From contig NZ_CP107960.1 in the NCBI RefSeq assembly GCF_036077095.1, forward strand, positions 4,712,001 to 4,776,000: a stretch of 64,000 nt of DNA, in the 5' to 3' direction. Position numbers and translations under genes: made by a program. Origin of the DNA: Streptomyces sp. NBC_00376. GTDB lineage: Bacteria; Actinomycetota; Actinomycetes; Streptomycetales; Streptomycetaceae. The number at the start of each line of letters is the position of its first letter. Position 1 is the stretch's first letter. Under the pieces are notes generated by a model. The model was not told the DNA's origin and did no database searches. It was given only the letters and a program-made list of their open reading frames with translations. Shown here piece by piece: positions 1-8,782 of this stretch.

Positions 1-2
1 GG

Positions 3-533
3 GACCAGAAGGTGGAGCACGCGATCATCTCCGGAGTCGCCCATGACGTCTCCGAGGCCAAGATCACCGTCGTCGGCGTGCCCGACAAGCCGGGCGAGGC
101 CGCCGCGATCTTCCGCACCATCGCGAACGCGGAGATCAACATCGACATGGTGGTGCAGAACGTCTCCGCCGCGTCGACCGGTCTGACCGACATCTCGTTC
201 ACGCTGCCGAAGGCCGAGGGCCGCAAGGCCATCGACGCACTGGAGCGCAACCGCGGCACCATCGGCTTCGAGTCGCTGCGCTACGACGACCAGATCGCGA
301 AGATCTCCCTGGTCGGCGCCGGCATGAAGACCAACCCGGGAGTCACGGCGGGCTTCTTCGAGGCGCTGTCGGACGCCGGTGTGAACATCGAGCTGATCTC
401 GACGTCCGAGATCCGCATCTCGGTGGTCACCCGCGCCGACGACGTCATGGAGGCCGTGCGCGCCGTGCACACCGCCTTCGGTCTGGACAGCGACTCCGAC
501 GAAGCCGTCGTCTACGGGGGCACCGGCCGATGA
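3..533 (+). CDS. ask: Aspartate kinase, C-terminal ACT domains (5'-truncated by window edge)
   Basis: This is the end of aspartokinase, which phosphorylates L-aspartate as the first step to lysine, threonine, methionine and diaminopimelate. The 177 visible codons cover only the regulatory tandem ACT domains: [15 protein letters not shown] begins the first and [19 protein letters not shown] the second, followed by the conserved [12 protein letters not shown] segment. The catalytic kinase domain lies before the window. The GTG at position 12 lines up with the internal start that gives a separate beta subunit (about 172 aa) in Corynebacterium glutamicum LysC, so this end may also be translated alone. 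The stop overlaps the asd start in ATGA, indicating translational coupling. Confidence 0.96.
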   Translation, partial: DQKVEHAIISGVAHDVSEAKITVVGVPDKPGEAAAIFRTIANAEINIDMVVQNVSAASTGLTDISFTLPKAEGRKAIDALERNRGTIGFESLRYDDQIAKISLVGAGMKTNPGVTAGFFEALSDAGVNIELISTSEIRISVVTRADDVMEAVRAVHTAFGLDSDSDEAVVYGGTGR

Positions 534-1594
534 CCGCGCGCCGTCCTTCGCTCGCGGTCGTCGGAGCGACCGGGGCGATCGGCGGCGTCATGCTCCAGAT
601 CCTTTCGCAGCACGCGGATGTCTGGGGCGAGGTGAAGCTGATCGCCTCGCCGCGCTCGGCCGGCCGCAAGCTGGTCGTGCGCGGCGAGGAGAGCGAGGTC
701 CTCCAGCTCACCGAGGAGGTCTTCGACGACGTCGACGTGGCGCTCTTCCTGGTGCCCGACGAGGTCTCCGCGCAGTGGGCGCCGATCGCCGCCGCCAAGG
801 GCACGGTCGTCATCGACGACTCGGCCGCGTTCCGGCTGGACGCGGACGTTCCGCTGGTGGTGCCCGAGATCAATCCGCACGCCGCACGGATCCGGCCACG
901 CGGCATCGTCGCGAGCCCGAACTGCACGACGCTCGCACTGATCGTCGCGGTCGGAGCGCTGCACGCCGAATTCGGCGTACGGGAACTGGTCGTCTCCTCG
1001 TACCAGGCGGTGAGCGGGGCGGGCCGGGACGGTGTCGCCGCGCTGCGCGAACAGCTGTCGATGGTCGCCGGTACGGAACTGGGCACGAAGCCGGGGGACG
1101 TGCGCAGGGCCCTGGGGGATGCGGAAGGCAGCCCCTTCGCCGCCCCGGTCGCCCTCAACGTGGTGCCCTGGGCCGGGACCGAGGCCGGGGACGGCTGGTC
1201 CTCGGAGGAGATGGCGATCCGCGAGGAGTGCCGCAAGATCCTGGACCTGCCGGGCCTGCGGATCGCGGCGACCTGTGTGTACGTACCCGTCATCGCGACG
1301 CACTCGATGTCCGTGCATGCCCGGTTCGAGAACGAGATCGAGGTCGACCGGGCCAACGAGATCCTGGCGACGGCACCGGGCGTGGTGCTGTACGACAGCC
1401 CGGCGGCGGGGGACTTCCCGACACCGTCCGACGTCGTCGGCACCGATCCGACCTGGGTCGGACGAGTGCGCAGGTCACTGGACGATCCCCGGGGTCTGGA
1501 ACTCTTCGTCTGCGGCGACAACCTCCGCAAGGGGGCGGCGTTGAACGTGGCACAGATCGCCGAATCGGTGGCCGCGGAGTTCCCCCGGTCCTGA
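530..1594 (+). CDS. asd: Aspartate-semialdehyde dehydrogenase
   Basis: The product is 354 aa and should reduce aspartyl phosphate to aspartate semialdehyde with NADPH, directly after aspartokinase. The N-terminal Rossmann motif GATGAIG is at residues 13-19, the catalytic cysteine is Cys132 in SPNCTT, and the catalytic histidine is His258. The C-terminal [11 protein letters not shown] motif is intact. The ATG overlaps the ask stop by 4 bp, fixing the start. An oddity is Tyr251 in CVYVPV, where the family usually has Arg (CVRVPV, E. coli Arg267), which binds substrate; the [13 protein letters not shown] segment also reads VIDDSAAFR instead of the usual VDNSxAFR. It is probably still the housekeeping enzyme because of its operon position, but it may be kinetically unusual. 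Confidence 0.95.
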   Translation: MTARRPSLAVVGATGAIGGVMLQILSQHADVWGEVKLIASPRSAGRKLVVRGEESEVLQLTEEVFDDVDVALFLVPDEVSAQWAPIAAAKGTVVIDDSAAFRLDADVPLVVPEINPHAARIRPRGIVASPNCTTLALIVAVGALHAEFGVRELVVSSYQAVSGAGRDGVAALREQLSMVAGTELGTKPGDVRRALGDAEGSPFAAPVALNVVPWAGTEAGDGWSSEEMAIREECRKILDLPGLRIAATCVYVPVIATHSMSVHARFENEIEVDRANEILATAPGVVLYDSPAAGDFPTPSDVVGTDPTWVGRVRRSLDDPRGLELFVCGDNLRKGAALNVAQIAESVAAEFPRS

Positions 1595-1875
1595 TCGAAC
1601 CGATTTTGTACTCTCTGTGAACGTCCTGTGAGTAAGTTGAAGGTCTCAACCTCTTGAGATGGGGTGTCGGGGTATCCGACGATGACTTTCGGCCTGCTGC
1701 AACCGCCGACCGGGGACTGCGCGTCTATGCGGTCACCTCTGGCGCGGCGGGGGGAACGATTCGGGGCAGTCGGGGTGTTCGGGGAAGTGCAGGTACGTAT
1801 GAGGGCATGTCGCACGGCGGTGAACGTGGTGCCGCGCGCGTACAACCCTGATGGGGGGAAACGTGTCCAACTGGC

Positions 1876-2538
1876 GTGGCAGAGGTTCTCGAAATCACAG
1901 TGGTGGGCCCCTTGCGCGGCGCTTCGGTTCGCCCGCTCCGACGGCCCCGCGCGCCCGGCGGTATGCCGGTGATCGCGCCCATGCCCGCTGCGCGTTCCGC
2001 ACGGCTGCCCGCGCAGCGCGAGGGCGCTGAGGAGAGCGTGGCTGCCGGAACCACGGTCGACCATCTCACCGAGACCTACCGCGCCCACTACCGATCGCTG
2101 CTCGGCCTCGCGGCCCTGCTCCTGGACGACACGGCCTCGTGCGAGGACGTGGTGCAGGAGGCGTTCATCCGGGTGCACTCGGCGCGCAACCGCGTACGGG
2201 ACCCGGAGAAGACGCTCGCGTATCTGCGCCAGACCGTCGTCAACCTCTCGCGTTCCGCGCTGCGCCGCCGCATCCTCGGGCTGAAGCTGCTCTCCAAGCC
2301 CATGCCGGACATGGCGAGCGCGGAGGAGGGCGCGTACGACCAGCTGGAGCGGGACGCGCTGATCAAGGCGATGCGGGGGCTGCAACGGCGCCAGCGGGAA
2401 GTGCTGGTGCTGCGTTACTTCGCGGACATGACGGAGGTTCAGGTGGCCGAGACGCTCGGGATATCCCTGGGCTCGGTCAAGGCCTACGGATCCCGCGGGA
2501 TCGCGGCGCTGCGCGTCGTGATGGAGGCGCAGAAGTGA
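1876..2538 (+). CDS. ECF / SigE-family RNA polymerase sigma factor
   Basis: This is a small sigma-70 family protein with region 2 (ASCEDVVQEAFIRVH, then TLAYLRQTVVNLSRS) and a region 4 helix-turn-helix (LQRRQREVLVLRYF, then QVAETLGISLGSVKAYGSRG). It should direct RNA polymerase to a dedicated set of promoters. The start is uncertain: GTG 1876 gives 220 aa, while ATG 1963 gives a product starting MPVIAPMPAAR, which resembles Streptomyces homologues as I remember them. Neither has a convincing ribosome binding site; the only good one (GGGGGG at about 1855) precedes a GTG at 1863 in another frame. Its stop overlaps the next gene in GTGA, so the two are coupled. The 280 bp before it hold no gene. 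Confidence 0.9.
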   Translation: MAEVLEITVVGPLRGASVRPLRRPRAPGGMPVIAPMPAARSARLPAQREGAEESVAAGTTVDHLTETYRAHYRSLLGLAALLLDDTASCEDVVQEAFIRVHSARNRVRDPEKTLAYLRQTVVNLSRSALRRRILGLKLLSKPMPDMASAEEGAYDQLERDALIKAMRGLQRRQREVLVLRYFADMTEVQVAETLGISLGSVKAYGSRGIAALRVVMEAQK

Positions 2539-3905
2539 GCCGGCGCGATTACGAGAACGGCCCCGAAGGCGAGAACGGCCCCGAAGGCGCGAGCGGCCCC
2601 GCAGATGCGAGCGGCTCCGAACGGGAGCATCGGCGTGAGCGTCGGAATGACCGGACTGGAAACGGAATTGTGAACCACGACCCTGGAACGGCTGGGGCGG
2701 CTGAGGCGGCTGGAGCTGACGGGGCGGCGGAGGCCGCTGAGACCACCAGGACCGCCGAGACTGCCGAGGCTGCGGAGACCGCTGAGCTCGGCAGTCTGAG
2801 CAGCCTCTTCGGCTCGGGGCTCGGCTCGGGACTCGGCCCGGACAGCGGCCCGGGTGCCGGTCCGGACGTCGGTGACGGTTGGGATCTCGACGAGGTCGCA
2901 CTGCGTCGCATGCTGCACGGGGCCGTCCGGAACATCGAGCCCAGCGACGGCACGCTCGACCATCTGCAACGCGCGGTTCCCGTCCGGCGCGCCAAGCGAC
3001 GCCAGGCCGTAGTCGGACTGGCGGCCGCGGCGCTGCTCATCGGCACCGCGGTACCCGCCTTCGTCCATGTCGCGAACTCCGACGGTTCGAACGCCGCCAA
3101 CCCCGCGATAGCCGGGCACGGCGAGCAGGCGCAGGGCGGCAACGGCGCCGACGTCGACTCGCAGTCCGGCGGCGAGGCCGGCAGCGGCAACACCGACGGG
3201 CAGGCCGACGGTGGTCCGGGCCGGCCCAGCAGCACGAGCAGCCCCTCCGACAGCCGCGGCCAGGGCGCCGACGGCCACCTGTCGGGCGGGGTCGCCGATC
3301 CGTCCGGCTCGCAGATGGCGGCGATGCCGGCGTGCAACCCGGAACAGCTCGGTGTCGCCTCGGCCGAGACCGGTGCGGCCGGTGCGGACGGAACGGTCTA
3401 CGGCACCTTCCGGATCGCCAATGTCTCCGGCACGGAATGCTCGGTGAGCAGCGGCGGCAGCGTGGGGTTCCAGGCGATGGGCGCGGCCGATCCGGCGAGG
3501 ATCGCGGTCGTCCAGCACACCGCGGGTGACGCGGCGGCCGGACTGCCCGACCCTTCGCAGGAGCAGGGGACGGTGCTGCTGAAGCCGTCCATGGCGTACG
3601 AGGTGAAGTTCGCCTGGGTGCCGAGGGACACCTGCCCGACCGTCGGAGGCTCGCCGAGCCCGACGCCGACCGACGACGCGGGCGGTGCGAGCGGCGCGGC
3701 GGCCGCCGGAGCCGGTACGGGAAGCGCGGACGGGACGTCGGGGACGGAGACGCAGTTCGGCAGCGAGGACGGCGGCGGGACGCAGGACGGCAGCGTCGCG
3801 GTGATGCACACGCCGGAGCCCGGGGCGCCGGTCGCCGAGACGAAGATCGCCAACGCCTGCTCGGGCACGATCTACCGGACCGGGGTGCTCGCTCCCGCGA
3901 TGTGA
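2535..3905 (+). CDS. Single-pass membrane protein coupled to sigma factor, DUF4232-like exterior domain
   Basis: The 456-aa product has three parts. Residues 1 to about 110 are low complexity, with repeated NGPEG and AEAAETAE-type units. A conserved-looking cytosolic stretch (LDEVALRRMLHGAVRNI, LDHLQRAVPVRRAKRR) leads into one transmembrane helix ([19 protein letters not shown]). The rest is a Gly/Ser/Asp-rich linker and an exported domain with paired cysteines (CNPEQLGV, TECSVSSGG, RDTCPTVGG) resembling DUF4232. The GTG overlaps the sigma stop by 4 bp, and the architecture is that of a transmembrane partner or sensor for the sigma factor. No ZAS zinc anti-sigma motif was seen, so an anti-sigma role is inference only. 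Confidence 0.8.
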   Translation: MSRRDYENGPEGENGPEGASGPADASGSEREHRRERRNDRTGNGIVNHDPGTAGAAEAAGADGAAEAAETTRTAETAEAAETAELGSLSSLFGSGLGSGLGPDSGPGAGPDVGDGWDLDEVALRRMLHGAVRNIEPSDGTLDHLQRAVPVRRAKRRQAVVGLAAAALLIGTAVPAFVHVANSDGSNAANPAIAGHGEQAQGGNGADVDSQSGGEAGSGNTDGQADGGPGRPSSTSSPSDSRGQGADGHLSGGVADPSGSQMAAMPACNPEQLGVASAETGAAGADGTVYGTFRIANVSGTECSVSSGGSVGFQAMGAADPARIAVVQHTAGDAAAGLPDPSQEQGTVLLKPSMAYEVKFAWVPRDTCPTVGGSPSPTPTDDAGGASGAAAAGAGTGSADGTSGTETQFGSEDGGGTQDGSVAVMHTPEPGAPVAETKIANACSGTIYRTGVLAPAM

Positions 3906-3933
3906 CGCGGTATGGCCCATGACGTAGACGTTT

Positions 3934-3984
3934 ACGACGAGGGGCCCGCCGGATCGACGATCGATCCGGCGGGCCCCTCGTCGT
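3934..3984. terminator. Perfect 24-bp hairpin, bidirectional terminator
   Basis: The arms 3934-3957 and 3961-3984 are perfectly complementary around a 3-nt CGA loop. It sits between the convergent membrane-protein gene and SURF1 gene. There is no U tract, which is common for Streptomyces terminators. Confidence 0.85.
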
Positions 3985-4013
3985 ACGTGCCTGCGTCTGT
4001 GCCTGCGTGTGCC

Positions 4014-4883
4014 TCAGGCCGTTCCGGAGCCCACAGCGTCCTTGCTCCTGCCCTTGCCGGACTCGGCTTCCGTTTCCGTTTCCTCTTCCTCGACGAGGCC
4101 CAGTTGCAGATCGCGCGCGGCTTCGGCCTCGCGGCGGACCAGCCGGAACCACATGAAGAGCACGAACCCGGCGAAGACGAACCACTCGCCGGTGTAGCCG
4201 AGATTCTGGAACGCCTTCAGGTCGAGCCCGGTGCCCTGCGCCGCGGCGGCGGGCACGGGACGCAGCGCGCCAGCCGCCTTGTCCCCGGAGCCGGAGCCGG
4301 TGCCGGAGTCGGCGCCCGTGTCCTGGAGCGTCACCCATGCGTCGTAGACGTCGTACGGGACGAGGTTGATCAGCGACGCCGCGCTGATCATGCCCAGCTG
4401 GCCGTCGGGAAGCCCGCCCGCCGTGTCGACACCCGCGGTGCCGGCGTTCTCGGACGCCTGGAGGTCGCCGGTCACCGTGACCTCGCCGGTCGGTGCGGCG
4501 GGCACGGCGGTGCTGCCGGGCTCGCCGGGCAGCCAGCCGCGCACCACGGGCAGCGCCTTGCCGCTGTCCGTACGGAGCATGTTCAGGACGTAGAAGCCGC
4601 TCTTGTCGTCCAACTTCCGTCCGGGCACCAGGAACTGGTCGGCGTACCGGCCGGTGGCGGTGGCGGGGCGGCCGGAGGTCACCGTGTCGACGGGCAGGAG
4701 CTCGTCGATCGGCTTGGCGGGCCTCGTGCCGGGGGCCGGCTGCTTCTCGGCGGCGTCGTGCGTCTGCACGCGGTCCTCGAAGCGGCCGAGCTGCCAGGTG
4801 CCCATGAACACGCAGAACGGGATGGCCAGCACGACGAAGAGGTTGATCCCCCACCATCGCGGGGTCAGCAGGAACCGGTACAC
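4014..4883 (-). CDS. SURF1-family cytochrome oxidase assembly protein
   Basis: The 289-aa product has the SURF1 layout: an N-terminal membrane helix (WWGINLFVVLAIPFCVFMGTW) followed by LGRFEDR, a periplasmic domain containing VVRGWLPGE, and a C-terminal helix (WFVFAGFVLFMWFRLV). SURF1 proteins assist heme insertion into, or assembly of, aa3-type cytochrome c oxidase. The GTG start is chosen because the first helix begins directly after it; GGAGG lies almost against it, so spacing is poor. A Gly/Ser-rich insertion (around residues 205-220) and an acidic Glu/Thr tail are lineage extras. The gene converges on the sigma-linked operon and follows the S9 peptidase gene on the same strand. Confidence 0.9.
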   Translation of the reverse strand: MYRFLLTPRWWGINLFVVLAIPFCVFMGTWQLGRFEDRVQTHDAAEKQPAPGTRPAKPIDELLPVDTVTSGRPATATGRYADQFLVPGRKLDDKSGFYVLNMLRTDSGKALPVVRGWLPGEPGSTAVPAAPTGEVTVTGDLQASENAGTAGVDTAGGLPDGQLGMISAASLINLVPYDVYDAWVTLQDTGADSGTGSGSGDKAAGALRPVPAAAAQGTGLDLKAFQNLGYTGEWFVFAGFVLFMWFRLVRREAEAARDLQLGLVEEEETETEAESGKGRSKDAVGSGTA

Positions 4884-4951
4884 CCCTCCACCGTACGGTC
4901 CCCGCTCCGGTCGCCCGGAGCGGGGGGCCGACCGAGGGCCGGGCCTGTCCG

Positions 4952-6832
4952 CTACGAGCCGGACGGGTCCGTCCCCGCGGCCAGGTGGCGCCGGGCGAAG
5001 TCCAGCTCCAGGCGGACCTGCTTGATCCGCTCCTCCACGACGAGCGAGCCGTGGCCCGCGTCGTACCGGTACACCTCGTGCACCGCGTCCCGGTCCTTCA
5101 GCCGCTCGACGTAGTTCTCGACCTGGCGGATCGGGCAGCGCGGGTCGTTGACGCCCGCCGAGATGTAGACCGGCGCCCGGACCGCGTCGACGTACGTCAG
5201 CGGGGACGACGCCTCGAAACGCTCCGGGACCTCCTCCGGCGTACCGCCCAGCAGCGTGCGGTCCATCGCCTTCAGGTTCTCCATCTCGTCGTGGTACGCC
5301 GTGACGTAGTCGGCGACCGGGACCGCCGCCAGGCCGAGGGCCCAGTCGTCCGGCTGCGTGCCGAGGCCGAGCAGGGTCAGATAGCCGCCCCAGGAGCCCC
5401 CGGCCAGGACCAGCTTCTCCGGATCCGCGAGGCCGGACTTGACCGCCCACTCCCGTACCGCGGCGATGTCCTCCAGCTCGATCAGGCCGACCCGGTGCTT
5501 GAGCGCGTCCGTCCAGGCGCGGCCGTATCCGGTGGAACCGCGGTAGTTGACCCGGACGACCGCGTAGCCGTGGTCCACCCAGGCGGCGGGGCCGGAGGCG
5601 AAGGCGTCGCTGTCGTGCCAGGTCGGGCCGCCGTGGATCTCGAAGACGGTGGGGAACGGCCCCTGAGCCGCGGCGGCGGGCCGCTGGACGAGAGCGTGGA
5701 CGCGGCCCCCGGGCCCGTCCACCCACACGTCCTCCACCGGAACGGAAGCCGGGGCCTTCGCGCCGGGCGGGTCGAGCACCACCGCACCCGACGTGGACCG
5801 GACGACGGGCGGCTGCTCGGCCGAGGACCACAGGTACTCCACCGTGCCGTCCGGCCGGGCCGTGGCACCTGACACCGAACCCGCAGGCGTCTCCACCCGG
5901 ACGAGCGCGCCGCCCGCCTCCGGCTCGTACCGCCACAGCTCGCTGCGGGCCTCGAATTCGTGCACGACCAGCAGCGCGGAGGCGTCCGGATACCACTCGG
6001 CGACCACATCGCCGGGCAGATCGATCGCGAGCTCCGTCTCCACGCCGGTCGTCGGGTCCCAGATCATCGGCTCCCAGCGGCCCCGCCGCTGGTGCCCGAC
6101 CAGAAGCCTCGGGTCCCCGGCGACGGGGGCGAAGCCCAGCACGGACAGGCCCAGCTCCTTCGTGCCGCCCTCGGTGTCGTCCAGCTCGGCGACCGTCGTC
6201 CCGTCCGGGCGCACCACGCGCAGCGCGGAGTGCATCGCATCGCCGTGCTCGGTGTGCTCCAGGGCGATCAGCGTCCCGTCATGACTGAGGTCGCCGACGC
6301 CCGCCGACTCGCGGTGCCGGTAGATCTCCACGGGAGCCGCGCCGGGCCGCACGACGTGGACCGTCGTCCCTTCCTCGTCGGTCGAGCGGCCGGCCACCGC
6401 CGTGCCGTCCCGCCCGATCGCGAGCCCGGCCGGGTACGAAGGGGCGAGACCGGGCATCGCCGGCTCGTCACCCGGCTGCCCGTCCTCGCCGCCGTGGAAC
6501 GGCTGGTGCATCCACACCCCGAACTCGTCGCCATCGGTGTCGTCGAACCACCAGACCGACTCCCCGCCGGGCGTCAGCAACCCGTCCGTCGTGCCGTTCG
6601 GCCGGTCGGTCACCTGGCGCTGCGCGCCGGTGGCGCGGTCCCACGCGTACAGCTCGTACGTCCCCGTGGCGTTGGAGACGAACAGCGCACGGTCGGGTGC
6701 GTCCTCCGCCCAGTCGGGCAACGACACCCGGGGCGCCCGGAAGCGCTGCTCCCACTTCGGTGCGGAAGCGGCCGCCGCAGCAGTGGGGCCCGGAGCGGAA
6801 GGGGCCGTCGTCGAGCCAGTGATCTCAGTCAT
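4952..6832 (-). CDS. S9 family prolyl oligopeptidase-type serine peptidase
   Basis: This 626-aa protein has an N-terminal seven-bladed beta-propeller region (repeated WDRATG, TLIALEHTEHGD and RWEPMIWDP segments) and a C-terminal alpha/beta-hydrolase domain. The predicted catalytic triad is Ser480 (GGSWGGY), Asp563 (GVNDPRCP) and His594 (DAGHGS). Enzymes of this family cleave short peptides or act as acylaminoacyl peptidases in the cytosol; no signal peptide is seen. The ATG was selected because the upstream in-frame extension looks non-coding and a GGGGGG purine run lies just before it. It is divergent from the methyltransferase gene, sharing a 70-bp promoter gap. Confidence 0.93.
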   Translation of the reverse strand: MTEITGSTTAPSAPGPTAAAAASAPKWEQRFRAPRVSLPDWAEDAPDRALFVSNATGTYELYAWDRATGAQRQVTDRPNGTTDGLLTPGGESVWWFDDTDGDEFGVWMHQPFHGGEDGQPGDEPAMPGLAPSYPAGLAIGRDGTAVAGRSTDEEGTTVHVVRPGAAPVEIYRHRESAGVGDLSHDGTLIALEHTEHGDAMHSALRVVRPDGTTVAELDDTEGGTKELGLSVLGFAPVAGDPRLLVGHQRRGRWEPMIWDPTTGVETELAIDLPGDVVAEWYPDASALLVVHEFEARSELWRYEPEAGGALVRVETPAGSVSGATARPDGTVEYLWSSAEQPPVVRSTSGAVVLDPPGAKAPASVPVEDVWVDGPGGRVHALVQRPAAAAQGPFPTVFEIHGGPTWHDSDAFASGPAAWVDHGYAVVRVNYRGSTGYGRAWTDALKHRVGLIELEDIAAVREWAVKSGLADPEKLVLAGGSWGGYLTLLGLGTQPDDWALGLAAVPVADYVTAYHDEMENLKAMDRTLLGGTPEEVPERFEASSPLTYVDAVRAPVYISAGVNDPRCPIRQVENYVERLKDRDAVHEVYRYDAGHGSLVVEERIKQVRLELDFARRHLAAGTDPSGS

Positions 6833-6902
6833 GCCCCCCATTCTGCGTCGGAACACCGACAATTCGTTCGCGTCGTCCTCAGCCTGTGGATAACCTCCCG
6901 GC

Positions 6903-7739
6903 ATGCATGCACCGACCCCTGAAGACTGGCGCGAGGCGAACCGCGCCCTCTGGGACGAGCGCGTCCCCATCCACGTCACGAGCGACTACTACGATCTCGA
7001 ATCGTTCCGCGCGGGGAAGGACGCCCTGCGCGACTTCGAACTCGCCGAGGTCGGAGACGTCAAGGGCAGGACCCTGCTGCATCTTCAGTGCCACATAGGC
7101 GTCGACACCCTCTCCTGGGCCCGGCACGGCGCCGCACAGGTCGTCGGCCTGGACTTCTCCGAGCCGGCCGTCGAGACCGCGCGCGTCCTGGCCCGCGAGC
7201 TCGGGTTCGGCCAGGACCGGGCGGCGTTCGTCGCGGCCGACGTCCACGACGCCGCGGAGGCCGTCCCCGACTCGTCGTACGACATCGTCTACACCGGCAT
7301 CGGCGCGCTGAACTGGCTGCCCGACATCCGTCGCTGGGCCGAGACCGCCGCATCGCTCGTGGCGCCCGGGGGGTTCCTCTACCTCGTGGAGTTCCATCCG
7401 ATGACGGACTGCCTCGACGACGACACCGGGACGAAGGTCGACCACGACTACTTCAGCCGCGACGCGTGGGTGGACGAGACGCCGGGCACGTACGCGGACT
7501 TCGACGCGCCCACCGTCCACAACCGCAGCGTCGAGTGGCAGCACCCGATCGGCGAGGTGGTGTCGGCGCTGGCCGCCACCGGGCTGCGGATCGAGTTCCT
7601 GCACGAGCACGACGCCTCGCTCTTCGCCCGCTTCCCGACGCTGGAACGGCAGAGCGACGGCTACTACCGCTTCCCGGCCGACCGGCCGCGCATCCCGCTG
7701 ATGTACTCCATCAAGGCGTCGCGGGCGGCCGATTCCTGA
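6903..7739 (+). CDS. Class I SAM-dependent methyltransferase
   Basis: The 278-aa product carries the glycine-poor motif I LLHLQCHIGVDTLSWA, then VVGLDFSEPAVETAR (motif post-I acidic Asp) and FVAADVHDA, a standard Rossmann methyltransferase fold of the Methyltransf_11/25 type. The substrate cannot be predicted. The closing YYRFPADRPRIPLMYSIKA is typical of the common actinobacterial cytosolic group. No ribosome binding site is present; instead TAACCT lies 6 nt before the ATG, suggesting a leaderless transcript. A 9-mer TGTGGATAA at 6885-6893 overlaps this hexamer. Confidence 0.88.
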   Translation: MHAPTPEDWREANRALWDERVPIHVTSDYYDLESFRAGKDALRDFELAEVGDVKGRTLLHLQCHIGVDTLSWARHGAAQVVGLDFSEPAVETARVLARELGFGQDRAAFVAADVHDAAEAVPDSSYDIVYTGIGALNWLPDIRRWAETAASLVAPGGFLYLVEFHPMTDCLDDDTGTKVDHDYFSRDAWVDETPGTYADFDAPTVHNRSVEWQHPIGEVVSALAATGLRIEFLHEHDASLFARFPTLERQSDGYYRFPADRPRIPLMYSIKASRAADS

Positions 7740-7780
7740 ACAAGGGCGGATTGTCAGTGGTGGGGTCCAGACTCGGACCC

Positions 7781-8170
7781 ATGACGACTACTGCCGATCT
7801 GCGCGCCGTGGTGGAGACGTACTGGAGCGCGGCCGACACTCGCGACTGGGACGCCTTCGCCGCGACGCTGGCCGACGAGGTGCTGTACGACCTGCCGCAG
7901 ACCCGCGAGCGCATTCGCGGGAAGGAGCGGTACGTGCGGTTCAACCGGGAGTACCCGGGGGACTGGCGGGTCCGCGTCGAGCGCGTGGTGGCCGACGGCC
8001 AGGAGCAGCACGCCGCCGTCCGCACGCGCTTCACGGCCGGCGGCGAGGAGTTGCACGCCATTCACTTCTTCGTGTTCGACGCGACGGGGCGGATCAGCGG
8101 GATCACCGACTTCTGGCCCGAGCCGTACGAGCCCCCGGCGGGCCGGGAGCACCTCGTCGAGCGGTACTGA
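7781..8170 (+). CDS. SnoaL-like / NTF2-family protein
   Basis: This 129-aa protein has the cone-shaped alpha+beta barrel signature of SnoaL/NTF2-like proteins: LRAVVETYWSAADTRDWDAF, LADEVLYDLPQ, then RFTAGGEELHAIHFFVFD and ISGITDFWPEP. Members include polyketide cyclases, ketosteroid isomerases and uncharacterised small-molecule binding proteins, so the function is open. The ATG was chosen since residues before it do not resemble the family. It follows the methyltransferase by 41 bp on the same strand and could be co-transcribed. Confidence 0.85.
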   Translation: MTTTADLRAVVETYWSAADTRDWDAFAATLADEVLYDLPQTRERIRGKERYVRFNREYPGDWRVRVERVVADGQEQHAAVRTRFTAGGEELHAIHFFVFDATGRISGITDFWPEPYEPPAGREHLVERY

Positions 8171-8205
8171 GCGAACGGCCCCGGCTCGCAGCCCGGTTCC
8201 CGGCC

Positions 8206-8772
8206 TCAGCCGTCGGACGGGTCCGGCTGCCTGGGACCCGAGCGGTCCCATCCGGGGGCGCGCACGTCGACCGTCAGCGTGTTCATCGCGACTTCCTCGC
8301 CGCAGGTGCGGCAGATCCACGCCGCGTCGAGATCGTGCGTATGGGTGTCCCCGCCCGCGTCCTCGGCCGCACGCCCGGCGGCGTCCGCGACCGGCTCGTG
8401 GACCATGACCACCGGCCGGTCCTCCAGCACCCACCGGTCGCCCCAGTCCAGCAGCGCCCGGATGACCGGCGCGAGATCGCGTCCGGATTCGGTCAAGTGG
8501 TACTCGTGGCGCGGCGGGCGCTCGTTGTAGGGCCGCCGCTCGACCACTCCTGCCTGTTCCAGTGAGCGCAGCCGCGCCGCGAGACGGTCGCGGGGTGCCC
8601 CGGTGTTCCGGGCGATCGCCTCGAACCGGTGGTTGCCGAAGAAGATCTCGCGCACCGCGAGCAGCGCCCATTTCTCACCCACCACGTGCAGCGCGGCGGC
8701 GGCCGAGCAGGGCCGGCCGGGCAGCGTGACCGTCGGGGCGGTGCGGGCGTGGGTTTCCTGTGCAGCACTCAT
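8206..8772 (-). CDS. HxlR-family transcriptional regulator with C-terminal CxxC
   Basis: The 188-aa product has an HxlR winged helix: RPCSAAAALHVVGEKWALLAVREIFFG, then RFEAIARNTGAPRDRLAARL (recognition region), LEQAGVVERRPYNERPPRHEYHLT and a dimerisation helix. An extra C-terminal tail contains WICRTCGEEV, a CxxC pair that could bind metal or sense redox state. A GTG 6 nt further upstream is an alternative start. It is divergent from the MFS exporter gene with only 46 bp between starts. HxlR proteins commonly repress a neighbouring gene in response to electrophiles or drugs, so it likely controls the exporter. Confidence 0.9.
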   Translation of the reverse strand: MSAAQETHARTAPTVTLPGRPCSAAAALHVVGEKWALLAVREIFFGNHRFEAIARNTGAPRDRLAARLRSLEQAGVVERRPYNERPPRHEYHLTESGRDLAPVIRALLDWGDRWVLEDRPVVMVHEPVADAAGRAAEDAGGDTHTHDLDAAWICRTCGEEVAMNTLTVDVRAPGWDRSGPRQPDPSDG

Positions 8773-8782
8773 CACCACAAGG

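Noticed and set aside
445..2901. Long minus-strand open frame (818 codons) opposite ask, asd and sigma genes
   Set aside because: It is a GC-driven shadow frame; the plus-strand genes have clear families, motifs and overlapping starts.
6885..6893. Perfect E. coli-type DnaA box TGTGGATAA (minus TTATCCACA)
   Set aside because: A lone box overlapping a -10-like hexamer; probably coincidental, unlike the clustered boxes near 43.6 kb.
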